Origin: Rhynchopus sp. YZ270_cl-10 | Lineage: Eukaryota; Euglenozoa; Diplonemea; Diplonemida; Diplonemidae | NCBI GenBank assembly: GCA_964035575.1 | Contig: OZ037915.1 | Span: forward strand, 248,001-312,000 | Reading direction: 5' to 3' | DNA length: 64,000 bases | Part shown: positions 10,992 through 21,124 of the stretch, one piece after another | Layout of the letters: every line of letters begins with the position of its first letter | How positions within the stretch are numbered: the first letter of the stretch is position 1 | The notes under the pieces: generated by a model | What the model was told of the DNA's origin: nothing | The model's input: only the letters and a program-made list of their open reading frames with translations | The model's database searches: none | Translations under genes and position numbers: made by a program

Positions 10992-11608
10992 TGTGTTCAA
11001 AAGGGAAGACATACAACAGGAACCTCAAGGGTGTGTATGGTGCACACAACCAATGTCAACAGAGACACGTCTCCCTGCCTATCTATTGTTACTAGTAAGG
11101 CATGTATTGCGGGATAGGGGTAAGGGAGGGGATGGGGACGAAACAAACAACATTACTTTCTGAACTATTTTTTTATTTTTTTTTTGTGATACTGTTTTAT
11201 TTTCTGCCTGCTAGGGGACAGCCCACAACCTGTTCTCAAACCCACACACACACACAACACACACACCCCTTTGTTGCACTGTGGTTGGCCATATTGTTGC
11301 CTCCACTTCCACCCACAGAAAGCACAGTGCCAGGAAGCACTGCACTGCGAGGTGGGGGTAAGTGAGAGGCAGAGTTGACGCAGAGACGCACAGCAAAAAG
11401 GTGTCTTGTGGCTCAGATGCACGGCCTTGTGGGCACATCACATCTTACGAAGGTAGAGAGAAAAAAGGGGGAATTGTTGCAAGAGCGCATAGCAAGAGAG
11501 AGGGGTGGGGATACACTCATTTCATGGGGGGGAAGAATAGAAAAGAGGGATGAAGGGAGAAGTGAGTCAGCCAATGGCACGATGGACGATGGGCGACGGG
11601 GAATGGGG
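10992..11608. repeat. 616-bp direct repeat, copy 1 (upstream block U2)
   Basis: Nearly identical to 13371-13986. It begins TGTGTTCAAAAGGGAAGACA and ends GACGGGGAATGGGG. It sits immediately upstream (minus-strand sense) of the lectin gene, whereas copy 2 sits upstream of an unrelated membrane-protein gene. Contents include a (CA)n run and G-rich tracts. It may contain promoter or 5'-flank sequence. Confidence 0.9.
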
Positions 11609-11867
11609 AAGTGTGAGCATTTTTTTTATTATTATTTTTTTCTCGGGGGGGAGATATAACTCGCCTATCTCCTCGTATTTGTGGATACCGTTATGTCCTC
11701 CTCCCGCCTCCACTCTTCAGGTAACGAACGGGGATCATTGAACGCCCAAGCTTGGCCTGGGCGAGATAGGTTTGTGCAGGCTTTTTAGGAGGGTGTCTAA
11801 AAAGGGGTGTCACTTTATAATTTGTGTGGGTTTTTTGGCCGGGAAAAATGAATCGTCCAAAAATCCC

Positions 11868-11937
11868 GGCATTTGCATTTTTGGCATCCGTCCGTCCAGT
11901 AGTGGGGTCACTTTGCCAAAATGGACAAGTTGTTGAT
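11868..11937 (+). repeat. family D repeat
   Basis: GCATTTGCATTTTTGGCATC, CGTCCG, AGTGGGGTCACTTTGCC and AAATGGACAAGTTG in family order. Confidence 0.65.
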
Positions 11938-12115
11938 ACATACGTAAATACACACAAAAATAGCCTGCAAAATATAAAATGACACACCCCCCCTATATTG
12001 ACATGTCCTTGACATGTCCCCGACAGTTGTTCGGTAACACCACTCACCTTAAAATTAGGTGTAAATCGGGTCCTTCTAGAGTATACACCCTAGCCCTATA
12101 CAGCCACCATTAAAG

Positions 12116-12298
12116 TAACCAGTTTTTTTAGGGAAAAAATGAGAGAGAAAAAGAGAAAAAAGTTGGTCACGTCTCGTGTCCTGAGGTACCTGAAAATAGC
12201 AACAGGGGAAACGAGATCAGGGGGGGTAAAAAAAAAGTTTGAAAATGTTGTAAAATTACTAAATCAGCATTTTCTCATCTTTTTTTTCTCTCCTAGGC
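12116..12298. repeat. repeat N, copy with empty TAA site
   Basis: Matches 16752-16923: TAACCAGTTTTTTTAGGG, AGTTGGTCACGTCTC, CCTGAGGTA, GGGGAAACGAG and a TCTCCTAGG end. Here the sequence reads AAAGTAACCAG without interruption; at 16038-16751 a TIR element separates the matching AAAGTAA from TAACCAG. Confidence 0.75.
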
Positions 12299-12671
12299 AA
12301 TGTGGAAAAGCCAGCCCCATCAGGTGCTAAAACTGGGGGTTAGAACAGTCGAGAACATAAAAACATAAATGAAGTTCAGTACACACGAATCGTAAGACGC
12401 AGGCACCGATACTCCTTTACAGAAAAAGGTAAAAAGGGTGTTCGGGGTGGGGATTTGGGAAGGAAATTTGAAAACTATGACAACGTGCATCCCCGCGAAC
12501 GAGTAATGCACGTGACCCGTTTTTTGTTTTTTTGCATTGATTTATTTCCATTGCAGCTCATACATGGGGAGAAAAAAAGGGGGGGAAAAATTCATTTCGA
12601 TGAATGTGGTCCGTCTTGCTGCTTCAGTGAAGCCCCTTCGAACAAAAGGGTAAATTTATGGGGAAAACAAA

Positions 12672-13229
12672 TCACTTCGCTTCATAGTCGTTAAGGATGC
12701 CAAGGTCGGAGAGACACACCAGCAGCATGGACAGAAGGAGAACAGTCTCGCCCACGATGCGCCCGCTGTATGCCAGACGGTAGTACACCTTCAGGTCTTT
12801 CACTTCCTTATCACCATCGTCGTTGCCTGCTACAGTGTCAATCATGTACGTCGCCTGCTTCCCTCTGAAGATGACCAGCAGCACACCGCCCAGAAGGAAA
12901 ACCGCAATTGCAGCGAAGCTCACCATTCTGTACACAGGCGTGCGTCTCATGCCCCTGAACGAGAGGAACAGAAGCAGCATCGACATTGCGGAGATCAAAC
13001 AGCCAGCAACCGTCAGCATTGTTTCATGGCCGTAGAGGTCGGGGCGGAAGGCTTCTGCAATCGCAACAGGCACCAAAAAGTAGAACGCATTCCCAAGCAG
13101 AAGCACAAAGCTGCGAATCACCTGTCCCCAAGGACGCACATGAACAGCCGCGTCGACGTACGTCGTTGTGTCGTCAGCAGCTCTGTTCTCCGTCACGTCT
13201 GCGAACGGTGTCTCGGCGGTTGGTGCCAT
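12672..13229 (-). CDS. four-helix membrane protein family, copy 1 (185 aa)
   Basis: Family not recognised. A soluble N-terminus of ~35 residues precedes four hydrophobic segments: about 37-60 (FVLLLGNAFYFLVPVAIAEAF), 70-91, 102-121 and 156-177. Fixed motifs are VRPWGQVIRS before helix 1, FRGMRRTPVYRMVSFAAIAV between helices 2 and 3, RLAYSGRIVGETV into helix 4 and DLGILNDYEAK at the end. An acidic loop (131-146, AGNDDGDKEVKDLK) between helices 3 and 4 is the most variable part among the four copies. With an even helix number both ends lie on the same side. The ATG at 13229 is chosen over one at 13391 because all four paralogues begin MAP there. This copy sits apart from the other three and has the U2 upstream block shared with the lectin gene instead of U1. 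Confidence 0.85.
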   Translation of the reverse strand: MAPTAETPFADVTENRAADDTTTYVDAAVHVRPWGQVIRSFVLLLGNAFYFLVPVAIAEAFRPDLYGHETMLTVAGCLISAMSMLLLFLSFRGMRRTPVYRMVSFAAIAVFLLGGVLLVIFRGKQATYMIDTVAGNDDGDKEVKDLKVYYRLAYSGRIVGETVLLLSMLLVCLSDLGILNDYEAK

Positions 13230-13293
13230 TTTTTGTGTTGAAACCTTTTGTTGTGAAATGCTGAATCGGGGGGGAAACTGAAGTAAAGTATTT

Positions 13294-13331
13294 TCATCGT
13301 ATGCAATCAATAAATTGATTGCATACGATGA
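13294..13331. repeat. perfect 17-bp-arm hairpin
   Basis: Arms TCATCGTATGCAATCAA and its exact complement surround a TAAA loop. It lies in the 5' flank of gene copy 1 at a point where copy 2 reads ACTGAATTAAAA without interruption, so it looks like a small insertion. Confidence 0.85.
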
Positions 13332-13370
13332 TGCATATTGAATTAAAGCACAGTTTCTAAGATGACCCTG

Positions 13371-13986
13371 TGTGTTCAAAAGGGAAGACATCCAACAGGA
13401 ACCTCAAGGGTGTGTATGGTGCACACAACCAATGTCAACAGAGACACGTCTCCCTGCCTGTCTATTGTTACTAGTAAGGCATGTATTGCGGGATAGGGGT
13501 AAGGGAGGGGATGGGGACGAAACAAACAACATTACTTTCTGAACTATTTTTCTATTTTTTTTTTGTGATACTGTTTTATTTTCTGCCTGCTAGGGGACAG
13601 CCCACAACCTGTTCTCAAACCCACACACACACACAACACACACACCCCTTTGTTGCACTGTGGTTGGCCATATTGTTGCCTCCACTTCCACCCACAGAAA
13701 GCACAGTGCCAGGAAGCACTGCACTGCGAGGTGGGGGTAAGTGAGAGGCAGAGTTGACGCAGAGACGCACAGCAAAAAGGTGTCTTGTGGCTCAGATGCA
13801 CGGCCTTGTGGGCACATCACATCTTACGAAGGTAGAGAGAAAAAAGGGGGAATTGTTGCAAGAGCGCATAGCAAGAGAGAGGGGTGGGGATACACTCATT
13901 TCATGGGGGGAAGAATAGAAAAGAGGGATGAAGGGAGAAGTGAGTCAGCCAACGGCACGATGGACGATGGGCGACGGGGAATGGGG
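13371..13986. repeat. 616-bp direct repeat, copy 2 (upstream block U2)
   Basis: Near-identical partner of 10992-11608; differences are a few single bases. It is located upstream of membrane-protein copy 1. Confidence 0.9.
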
Positions 13987-14520
13987 TATGGGGGCGATTT
14001 TCTTTTTTTATTTTTTTTGAAAATTATTGAATTGATAAACGTGGAGACACACCTCTTTTGTGTGAACTCCACGCCAACCGTTCCTCGCCTATCTCTCGTG
14101 GTCTACGGTCACGTCCTCCTCCCGCCTCCACTCTTCAGGACAGGTATCGTCAGGAGAGGTAACGAACGGGGATCATTGGATGCCCAAGCCAGGCTAGGGC
14201 GAGATAGGTTTGGGTCAGGGTTTACTCTTTCGTCCACTCTAACCTACCGAGGTAGGCGTGACGCTATGTCAGGTAGTTTTTTTTTTGGTAGCCGCGCCAG
14301 GGTTGTTTCTAGGATCTCGTTTTTTTTTCTCGGGGGGGGTCAATTTTTTCCCCAAAAAAAATTTTTTTTCCGCCGGGAAAAAATGGTCTTTCAAGGGTTT
14401 TTGGGTGTATTCCGAGCTTTCTCGACGAAGCCTCGATCTCACCAAGAAAACCCCATACCCCAAAGCTTCAGAATATCATGGTGGTATGTAGCTTCTGTGC
14501 GGGTATGAAACAGGTAAAGA

Positions 14521-14695
14521 AACGGTGGCCATGGTACCCAAAGGTTCCTGGCGAAGCCACGGTACGCAACATTTCTAAAATTGCGCTTAAAATTGCACTA
14601 TTGTACAGCCAAACTATGTCATGGGAAGGGTGTGATGTAAGCTTGCGCCGCAGGCGCACGGTACGCTACTTTTATTCTTTTCGCCAAATCTTTTT
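14521..14695 (+). repeat. family E repeat
   Basis: Matches 19848-20022: ACGGTGGCCATGG, GTTCCTGGCGAAGCCACGG, AACATTTCTAAAAT, AATGTCATGGG-like, and GCTTGCGCCGCAGGCGCACG with GGTACGCTACTTTTATTC. The GCGCC...GGCGC end alone recurs near 17667, 21187 and (as GGCTGCGCC/GGCGCAGCC) 46183. Confidence 0.75.
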
Positions 14696-14811
14696 TCACA
14701 CTCCCATCACCGTTCCACGTGGTGTAGTCGGTGCGGGTGTTGTCGCTCTTCACCAGTGCCAACACTGGTGGTGGGTGGAAAACGTGTAGTTCGGGGGGAA
14801 ATATGTAATTT

Positions 14812-14859
14812 GAAAACTTGGTTGTATTAGTGTAGACACCCGAGGATGAACTCCACTAT
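14812..14859 (+). repeat. family A hairpin
   Basis: GAAAACTTGGTTGTATTAGT, GTAGACACCCGAGGATGAAC and TCCACTA, identical in core to the copies at 8160 and 51789. Confidence 0.75.
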
Positions 14860-15424
14860 ACAAAACGCTGTTAAGTAACCGCTGATGGACACGATGATGA
14901 TCTCTCCTGTGTGGCAGATGCCTCATTGATGACGTAATTTTTTACAGGGGGGTGAGGCTGACCAGCGCACCGTGCCAGATTCTGGGGGGGGTCAGTGACC
15001 CCCCCCCCCGACCCCCCTAGAAACAACCCTGAGCCGCGCCACATGGTACTGCCTCTTGCTGAGTTTTTTTGTTGTTGACTCTCACTCGCACCTTCTGGTG
15101 GGCACACATTTTTTTTTCGGCACGCGCTGCCCTGATTGATCTTCCCAGTAACTATGGCGAATGCTGGCTGAGTCAAAAAAAAAAAAAAAAAAAAAAAAGA
15201 AAACAATGTCATGAATGTGCTTTCTTGACACACTCTAAACACGCACACTTTTCTTGAAAAAAATAACATAAATATGCACTGCCCTCATCTAAACAAACCT
15301 ACAGAAGCGGCAACGACGCTTTTCCTTTGGAATGCGAGGGTTGGGAGACCAGAGGTGGGAGAGGGGAGAGGGGATGTGATGCGAACCATTTGCCCCTAGA
15401 GCTTTTTTCTCTTTTTTGTTTCGA

Positions 15425-15466
15425 TTAACCATACTTGGAACACCGGGTCGTTCCAAGTATGGTTAA
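15425..15466. repeat. mini inverted-repeat element
   Basis: Arms TTAACCATACTTGGAAC (15425-15441) and the exact complement (15450-15466) enclose an 8-base GC-rich loop. The CATACTTGGA end is shared with the 887-bp element at 3371, suggesting a deletion derivative of that family. Confidence 0.7.
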
Positions 15467-16037
15467 CTTATTCGATGGAAAAAAAAATAGTACTCTTTAA
15501 ACATTAAGCTTCAAGCATCTTAGAAATGGTGTTTTTTTTCTTTTACTTTTTTCCTTGACACAAAGGAATATCTCACGTTGATTGATTTTTTCTTCTCTTT
15601 GATATATTGTTGGAGCTTGCCTTAGGACACCTGCGTTAATGTGTAACAGATGTGCCGCCCCAGCCAAACTCCCCACCTGACTGGTGTCTCCAAACGAGGA
15701 GTAATGTAGTTGCCACAGTTGTTGCAATCTCCACTTTTCTAACATACTTTTTGTCCGCAAAAAGCCATTCCAAGCCTAAAGAGAACCTCTCTGCTTGAAA
15801 AATTAGCAAAGTAATCGCAGGGCTTTCGGTAAGGAGATACATGGAGATATGAGTCCCCAAAAACCCCCTACCGAAACCTTCTTACCGAAACCCCTCGGGT
15901 AGTCGCATATAAAATAAAAATAAAATAAAAAAACGTACAGCACTATTCATTGAACGCAGCCCGTAACAGGTGTCAAAAAAAATGGTGCGCCCCGTTCGTG
16001 CTGATAAACTGTGTATCACATTTTTTTTAAAAAGTAA

Positions 16038-16751
16038 GGGTAGTGTAACTTTTTCAGCCTGTTACCGTTACCGCCCGCCGGATTTTTTGAAAACCACAAA
16101 AAAAAAGTTATGTATAAAGTACCTAGGGAAAAAAGTTATGAAGAGGTTCTATAGGAAAGATGTGGGTGGGGCTGTACAGGGCCCATACCTATAGCACCTC
16201 ACGATCACTTGGTGAGTCAGCAATGTTTCTCGAGAGAAACCTCCGTCGTTTGCCTTCACGAGTGTTTTCTTGTACACTGTACACTGTACACTGTACACTG
16301 TACACTGTACACTGTACACTGTACACTGTACACTGTACACTGTACACTGTACACTGTACACTGTACACTGTACACTGTACACTGTACACTGTACACTGTA
16401 CACTGTACACTGTACACTGTACACTGTACACTGTACACTGTACACTGTACACTGTACACACTGTAGTACCTATAACTTTCTGGTACCTAGACACTCGGTG
16501 TCCAGGAACCTAGGTACCCAGGCAACATGATAATGAGACACAAAATGCTACACGTAACAGAAAACAAGCTACACGTCACGAAAATAAGGATTTTACTGTG
16601 AAGAAAACTCTGGAAAAATGTAAGAAAATCTCTTCATAACTTTTTTTCCCCTGGTAAAACTTTTTTTTCTTCATAACTTTTTTTCTCCGCCGCCCGCCGG
16701 ATTTTTCGAACACCAAAATAACGGTAACAGACCGAAAAAGTTACACTACCC
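16038..16751. mobile_element. PIF/Harbinger-like TIR element carrying a 7-bp satellite
   Basis: Terminal inverted repeats of about 110 bp begin GGGTAGTGTAACTTTTTC and contain CTGTTACCGTTA and CCGCCCGCCGGATTTTT; TAA lies directly outside both ends (16035-16037, 16752-16754). A TAA target and GGG start fit PIF/Harbinger-type elements by general knowledge. The interior is the satellite at 16271-16464 and no transposase. The matching empty site is at 12116-12118. Confidence 0.75.
16271..16464. repeat. satellite (TGTACAC)n, about 27 copies
   Basis: Perfect 7-bp tandem repeat inside the TIR element; the unit is built around the palindrome GTAC. Confidence 0.97.
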
Positions 16752-16923
16752 TAACCAGTTTTTTTAGGGAAAAAATGAGAGAAAAAAAGAGAAAAAAGTT
16801 GGTCACGTCTCTGTGTCCTGAGGTATCTAACTACAACAACAGGGGAAACGAGGTCAGGGGGGTTTAAAAAAAGGTTTTAAAATGTTGTAAATCAGCATTT
16901 TCTCATCTTTTTTTTCTCCTAGG
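16752..16923. repeat. repeat N, interrupted copy
   Basis: Partner of 12116-12298; here the TIR element precedes it directly. It ends at TCTCCTAGG, where an inverted repeat begins. Confidence 0.75.
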
Positions 16924-16967
16924 AACTTATGTTACACAGCCCTGTGTATGGCTGTATAACATAAGTT
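16924..16967. repeat. hairpin
   Basis: Arms AACTTATGTTACACAGCC and GGCTGTATAACATAAGTT pair with a small mismatch around an 8-base loop. Confidence 0.7.
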
Positions 16968-17149
16968 ATTCAAAACTTAAGTTTTGTCCGAAATCCGCCG
17001 GAAAAAGTTAAGTTCTTTAAAGCTGGTGGCGACTTCTTTCACCTTTTTCAGTGGTCGCGCTAATTATGGGAAAAAATGGGGAAAAAATGGATTTCGGGTA
17101 CGGAAAAACGTTCCTTGAAAAGGTTAGCTGGGGAGGCCCGGAAACCCCG

Positions 17150-17220
17150 TTTTGTGGCATTTCCGGGCCAATCCCGGCTTGTGGTGGGGTATATACGGAA
17201 AAATGGACAAAATTTTAGTG
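17150..17220 (+). repeat. family D repeat, divergent
   Basis: GTGGCATTTCCGGGCCAATCC, GTGGTGGGGTATATACGG and AAATGGACAAAATTTT. Confidence 0.5.
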
Positions 17221-17351
17221 ACTTAAATTTTCGCAAAATATGAACCCATACTCGTAAACAAGGGTCATTTTCAGGAAAATTCGGAAAATTCCGAGATTTG
17301 GAAGCAATTTTTCTCCTGAAAATCAGTGGGTTTTCAGCCCCAAAACATACC

Positions 17352-17430
17352 GCGATTGGAATTTCCGGAATCCGTCCGCACTGTGGTGGGGTCACTTTGC
17401 CGAAATGGCCAATTTTTTGGTTTTGGTCAA
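17352..17430 (+). repeat. family D repeat
   Basis: AATTTCCGGAATCCGTCCG, TGTGGTGGGGTCACTTTGCC, GAAATGGCCAA and GGTTTTGGTCAAAATCC. Confidence 0.7.
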
Positions 17431-17524
17431 AATCCATGTGGGTAAAGAGGGCCAAGGTAAATCCCACAACCAGGTTTTCTCTCCCTGATCCTGACGTCTT
17501 GCAACATGAAAATGCGCGAAAACA

Positions 17525-17622
17525 CCGGCATTTGCATTTCCGGAATCCGTCCGTTCTGTGGTGGGGTCAATTTGCCGAAATGGACAAGTTCTTGGTTTTG
17601 GTCAAAATCCGTCAGTGTAAGG
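17525..17622 (+). repeat. family D repeat, best copy
   Basis: GGCATTTGCATTTCCGGAAT, CCGTCCG, TGTGGTGGGGTCAATTTGCC, GAAATGGACAAGTTCTTGG and TTTTGGTCAAAATCCG. Confidence 0.75.
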
Positions 17623-18543
17623 TAAAGGGGGCAAGTGTTTGCCTGTAGAAACTGGAAGGGAACAGGCAGCGCCGCAGGCGCACGGTAACCAACTTTTTTT
17701 TTTCTCTTTTCTTTTTTCTCCTCTTTCTTTTGACTTTCCGAGCCAATTGCATTCCACGGCGGGGTCACATGTATATGCAACTCCACTATGTGGTGGTCTT
17801 ACTCAACAATATTAGAACTTCTGGTTTCTTAATGAAATCCCCGTACTGCAAAAAAAAAAAACGTTCCTACCAAAACCCCCAAAAATCCCGGGATGAGGGA
17901 TGGACTTTAGCGCGAGCCCTGACCTTTTTTTGTTTTTTTTTTTTTTTTTTTGCTGATTTATTTTCATTGCAGCTCATACATATGGGGAATAGAAAAAAGG
18001 GGGAGGATGGGTTAACGTTGCATGGGGGCGTTGGGAGCGATAAAAAAAATAGAGAAAAAAAAATAAAACACTTATTTGGTGATCCCAACTCACTTCGGTT
18101 AGTACCTCCCCGCGACAACTTAAAAAAAATAAAAATGACCTATCCGAGCACGGTCCTGGGAAGCCGCAAGAAAATGAAGTCGCCGGGCTAAAGAAGAAGT
18201 TGCATTTCCTAAACGTGCACACAAAAGGGGGGGGAGGTGTAGTGAACTCACCTTTGTATCATCATTGAAATAACATTGCTTTACCAATGGTACACTCCGA
18301 TGCTCCCGCATTATTGATTTTTTTTTTTTTGAAAACTCGGTTGTATTAGTTTTTTTTTCTTCACCGTAACCTACCATGGTAGGCGTGACGCTGACGACAC
18401 GGTAGTTATTGGTAGCCGCGCCACTGGTACTGCCTCTTGCTAAGTTTTGTTGTTGTGCTACTTTGCGGGATTCCACACTGCGACGCGGCAGGGGGGACAG
18501 TTTCCCTTTTCCTCTTGGAGACACAGTTTTTTTTATTTTTTTT

Positions 18544-18589
18544 GAAAAAACTTGGTTGTATCAGTGTAGAAACCGATGAGCTCCACTAT
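18544..18589 (+). repeat. family A hairpin, divergent
   Basis: GAAAAAACTTGGTTGTATCA, GTGTAGAAACCGATGAG and CTCCACTATG. Confidence 0.65.
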
Positions 18590-18717
18590 GTTATTATTTT
18601 CTTTCTTCTCAGAGAGTCTAGTCGTGCATTTAAAAAAAAAATCATTTCGATGAATGTGGTCCGTCTTGCTGCTTCAGTGAAGCCGAACAAAAGGGTAAAT
18701 TTATGGGAAAACCAAAA

Positions 18718-19278
18718 TCACTTCGCTGCTTCGTAGTCGTTAAGGATGCCAAGGTCGGAGAGACACACCAGCAGCATGGACAGAAGGAGAACAGTCTCGC
18801 CCACGATGCGCCCGCTGTATGCCAGACGGAAGTACACCTTCAGGTCTTTCACGTCCTGATCACCGTTGTCGTCGCCACCTGCTACAGTGTCAATCATGTA
18901 CGTCGCCTGCTTGCCTCTGAAGATGACCAGCAGCACACCGCCCAGAAGGAAAATCGCAATCGCAGCGAAGCTCACCATTCTGTACACAGGCGTGCGCCTC
19001 ATGCCCCTGAACGAGAGGAACAGAAGCACCATCGACATTGCGGAGATCAAACAGCCAGCAACCGTCAGCATCGTCTCGTGGCCGTAGATGTCAGGGCGGA
19101 ACGCTTCTGCAATCGCAACAGGCACCAAAAAGTAGAAGGAATTCCCAAGCAGAAGCACAAAGCTGCGAATCACCTGTCCCCAAGGACGCACATGAACAGC
19201 CACATCGCCGTACGTCGTTGTGTCGTCAGCAGCTCTGTTCTCCGTCACGTCTGCGAACGGTGTCTCGGTTGGTGCCAT
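18718..19278 (-). CDS. four-helix membrane protein family, copy 2 (186 aa)
   Basis: Very close paralogue of copy 1, with the same four helices and motifs. Differences cluster in the N-terminus (one residue shorter before ETPFADV), helix 1-2 (NSFYF), and the acidic loop, here AGGDDNGDQDVKDLK. The C-terminus is DYEAAK rather than DYEAK. The 3' flank matches copy 1; the 5' flank carries the U1 block shared with copies 3-4 and the dikinase genes. That block is broken by two transposons ~240 bp upstream of the start, which may or may not disturb expression. Confidence 0.85.
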   Translation of the reverse strand: MAPTETPFADVTENRAADDTTTYGDVAVHVRPWGQVIRSFVLLLGNSFYFLVPVAIAEAFRPDIYGHETMLTVAGCLISAMSMVLLFLSFRGMRRTPVYRMVSFAAIAIFLLGGVLLVIFRGKQATYMIDTVAGGDDNGDQDVKDLKVYFRLAYSGRIVGETVLLLSMLLVCLSDLGILNDYEAAK

Positions 19279-19377
19279 TTTTTTTTGTGCTGAAACCTTT
19301 TGTTGTGAAATACAAAAAAACCCTGTAATGAAATACCGAATAGGGGGAACTGAATTAAAATAGCTCCTTGGTTACCT

Positions 19378-19514
19378 TACTAGACGCCTTGCGGGAGGGG
19401 AGGGAACAAGAGGTGGAAGGGAGGGGTTCATTTTACTGACCGGAGGGTCAAAGGGAGTAACGGATGGGGGGGACTGCGCAAGGGGCGCATTGCGATTTCT
19501 TTTTTTTTTTGTGC
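19378..19514 (-). promoter_or_regulatory. upstream block U1 of copy 2
   Basis: TACTAGACGCCTTGCGGGAG, CCGGAGGGTCAAAGG, GTAACGGATGG, GCGCAAGGGGCG and TTTTTGTGCTTTTAGAT recur upstream of copies 3 and 4 and of the unrelated dikinase genes. Function is inferred from position only. Confidence 0.55.
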
Positions 19515-19847
19515 TTTTAGATCAGGGTATAAGCTTGGATTTTGGATTTTTTCCAGAATTAGGTTTTTTGAATTATTTTTTTTTGGTGGGGTTATAGCAG
19601 GGTATTATATAGCCCCCCTAGCCCCCACCAAAAAGGTGGTTTTGTGTGAGGCAGTCATTTTTTTCTGTGGGGGAAACGAAGCGAAAAATTTTCTCGGTAT
19701 TTTGTGACCACGGCAAACCTACACCACCCCAACCCTGCGGAAAAGCCTCCCCTCCTCTGTGCAACCTTGGTAGCTTTCAGCCACTGGTGATCCGCAATCC
19801 GTAGTGGGTGTCAGCCTTATTGTCGGTAACCTCAATACATTTACAAG

Positions 19848-20022
19848 AAACGGTGGCCATGGCACCCAAAAGTTCCTGGCGAAGCCACGGTATGCAACAT
19901 TTCTAAAATCGCGCTTTAAAATTGCACTATTTTACAGGCAAACAATGTCATGGGGAGGGTGTGAAAGCTTGCGCCGCAGGCGCACGGTACGCTACTTTTA
20001 TTCTTTTCGCCACATCTTTTTT
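19848..20022 (+). repeat. family E repeat inside element A
   Basis: Partner of 14521-14695, including GCTTGCGCCGCAGGCGCACG. Either element A acquired it, or the 14.5-kb copy is a remnant of a related element. Confidence 0.7.
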
Positions 20023-20431
20023 CTCACTCATAGTTGGGTTTTTCAAGCTCCGTCCGTCAAATGGAGCTCAACGAACCCTTTTTTGCGGAGCAAAAAAGGA
20101 AAAATGGCGCCGCAGGCAAAAAATTTTTAAGGTACAGCCTGGATGGTGCGGTCAGCAACCCAGTTCCCAAGGGTACTGCGTACTCCCGTGGTTCAACCAC
20201 GGTTCTTTCCCCCATATTTCCCCCCCCCCCCGAAATCCAAATCTATTTTTTCAACTTACCTTCCTTCACCCCCCTGTAAGGGCAACCGTAGGTGAAGTAA
20301 GGTATAGTATTGAAATCGATGTGGGGGGGGAGTAAAGGGTCAATTTTACAAAACCAGATTTTGAGGAAAATTTTAGCCGAAAATGGGCCCCACGTATAAG
20401 CAACCGGGCTCATATTTCTCAAAATTTAAGT

Positions 20432-20505
20432 GGTCAAAAAATTGTCCAATTTTCGAGATTGACCCCACCACTGCACGGGCGGAGCCCAAAAATGCAAATA
20501 AGGAC
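20432..20505 (-). repeat. family D repeat, inverted, inside element A
   Basis: The complement reads GCATTTTTGGGC, GTGGTGGGGTCAATCTCG and AAATTGGACAATTTTTTGAC; it is the only family D copy in this orientation. Confidence 0.55.
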
Positions 20506-21124
20506 CCTTTTTAATTTGTTCTCTTGAAATGTGTAATTTCATGTTTTCGCGAAAAAAATAACAACTGATCCTACAAGGGTTGAAGGAAGGTGGTTGAAAA
20601 CAACAATAACAACAAGGACAAGTGATTGCTAAGAAAAAAGCGGGTGTGCTGTGGAAAACTCCGCGCGATTTTCGAAACCACCGTAGCATCCTGGCGATTT
20701 GCTGGTGTGATCGATGTGTTGTAGTCTGTGCATTCTGTGTTCCTTCCGCACTGCTCCAACGACGACTACAATGTGGGGAGCCTGTGGACAAAAACGAGCT
20801 GGACCACGCCGAGCCGGCCGAGCGGGCGTCCAACAACGCTATCGAGCAGATGGTGCTGGACGAAGAGGACAGCCCCCCTTCTTGAACGTTTCAGATGCTG
20901 GCGTCCCAGTGGGTCTGGCAGTGTACGAAGAGCGTTAGCATACCTGCAGAAGAGCAGAATGCTGGGCTTATTGTAGATTATTTCTACAGGATGGAGTTCC
21001 ACATCACACCCCGTTTTTTTTCCGATAGCAATTACTTGTTTTTTTTTTTTTTTTCCCCGAAAAATTTCAGAATTAGGTTTTTGAACCTAATTCTGAGTAC
21101 CAAGCTTATACCCTGTTTTAGATC

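Larger units (their letters stand above)
10954..12671. other. spacer with long direct repeat
   Basis: Holds the first copy of the ~616-bp direct repeat (10992-11608), a region 11665-11790 resembling 14090-14225 and 51505-51575, a family D repeat at 11868, and the 183-bp repeat at 12116-12298. No gene is supported; short frames duplicated at 13.5 kb are by-products of the repeat. Confidence 0.65.
13230..18717. other. gene-free spacer between membrane-protein copies 1 and 2
   Basis: Holds a 17-bp-arm hairpin (13294-13331), the second U2 repeat, family E at 14521, family A at 14812 and 18544, a CATACTTGG hairpin at 15425, the satellite-bearing TIR element (16038-16751), three family D repeats between 17150 and 17622, and CCTACC...GGTAGGCGTGACGCT repeats near 14240 and 18370. 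The stretch 18640-18717 matches 12590-12671, the shared 3' flank of gene copies 1 and 2. No gene is supported. Confidence 0.65.
19523..21116. mobile_element. hAT-like non-autonomous element A (1594 bp)
   Basis: Perfect 16-bp terminal inverted repeats CAGGGTATAAGCTTGG, with AGAATTAGGTT also inverted just inside. The 8-bp target duplication TTTTAGAT lies at 19515-19522 and 21117-21124. CAGGG ends with 8-bp duplications are the hAT hallmark. The uninterrupted target is seen in the paralogous flank near 23540 (CTTTTAGATAATAG). The interior contains a family E repeat, an inverted family D repeat and a GC-rich patch (20760-20885) encoding a short acidic tail (VDKNELDHAEPAERASNNAI) with no recognisable transposase. 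Confidence 0.85.

Noticed and set aside
9808-11049. Single 413-residue reading of the lectin gene without splicing
   Set aside because: After the Pro/Thr linker it runs into sequence with no membrane helix. The 53-bp GT-AG intron gives an exact in-frame join to a coherent transmembrane half.
11102-11659. Small duplicated frames shared by 11.1-11.6 kb and 13.5-14.0 kb
   Set aside because: They lie in the 616-bp direct repeat and consist of simple-sequence translations; duplication alone explains the conservation.
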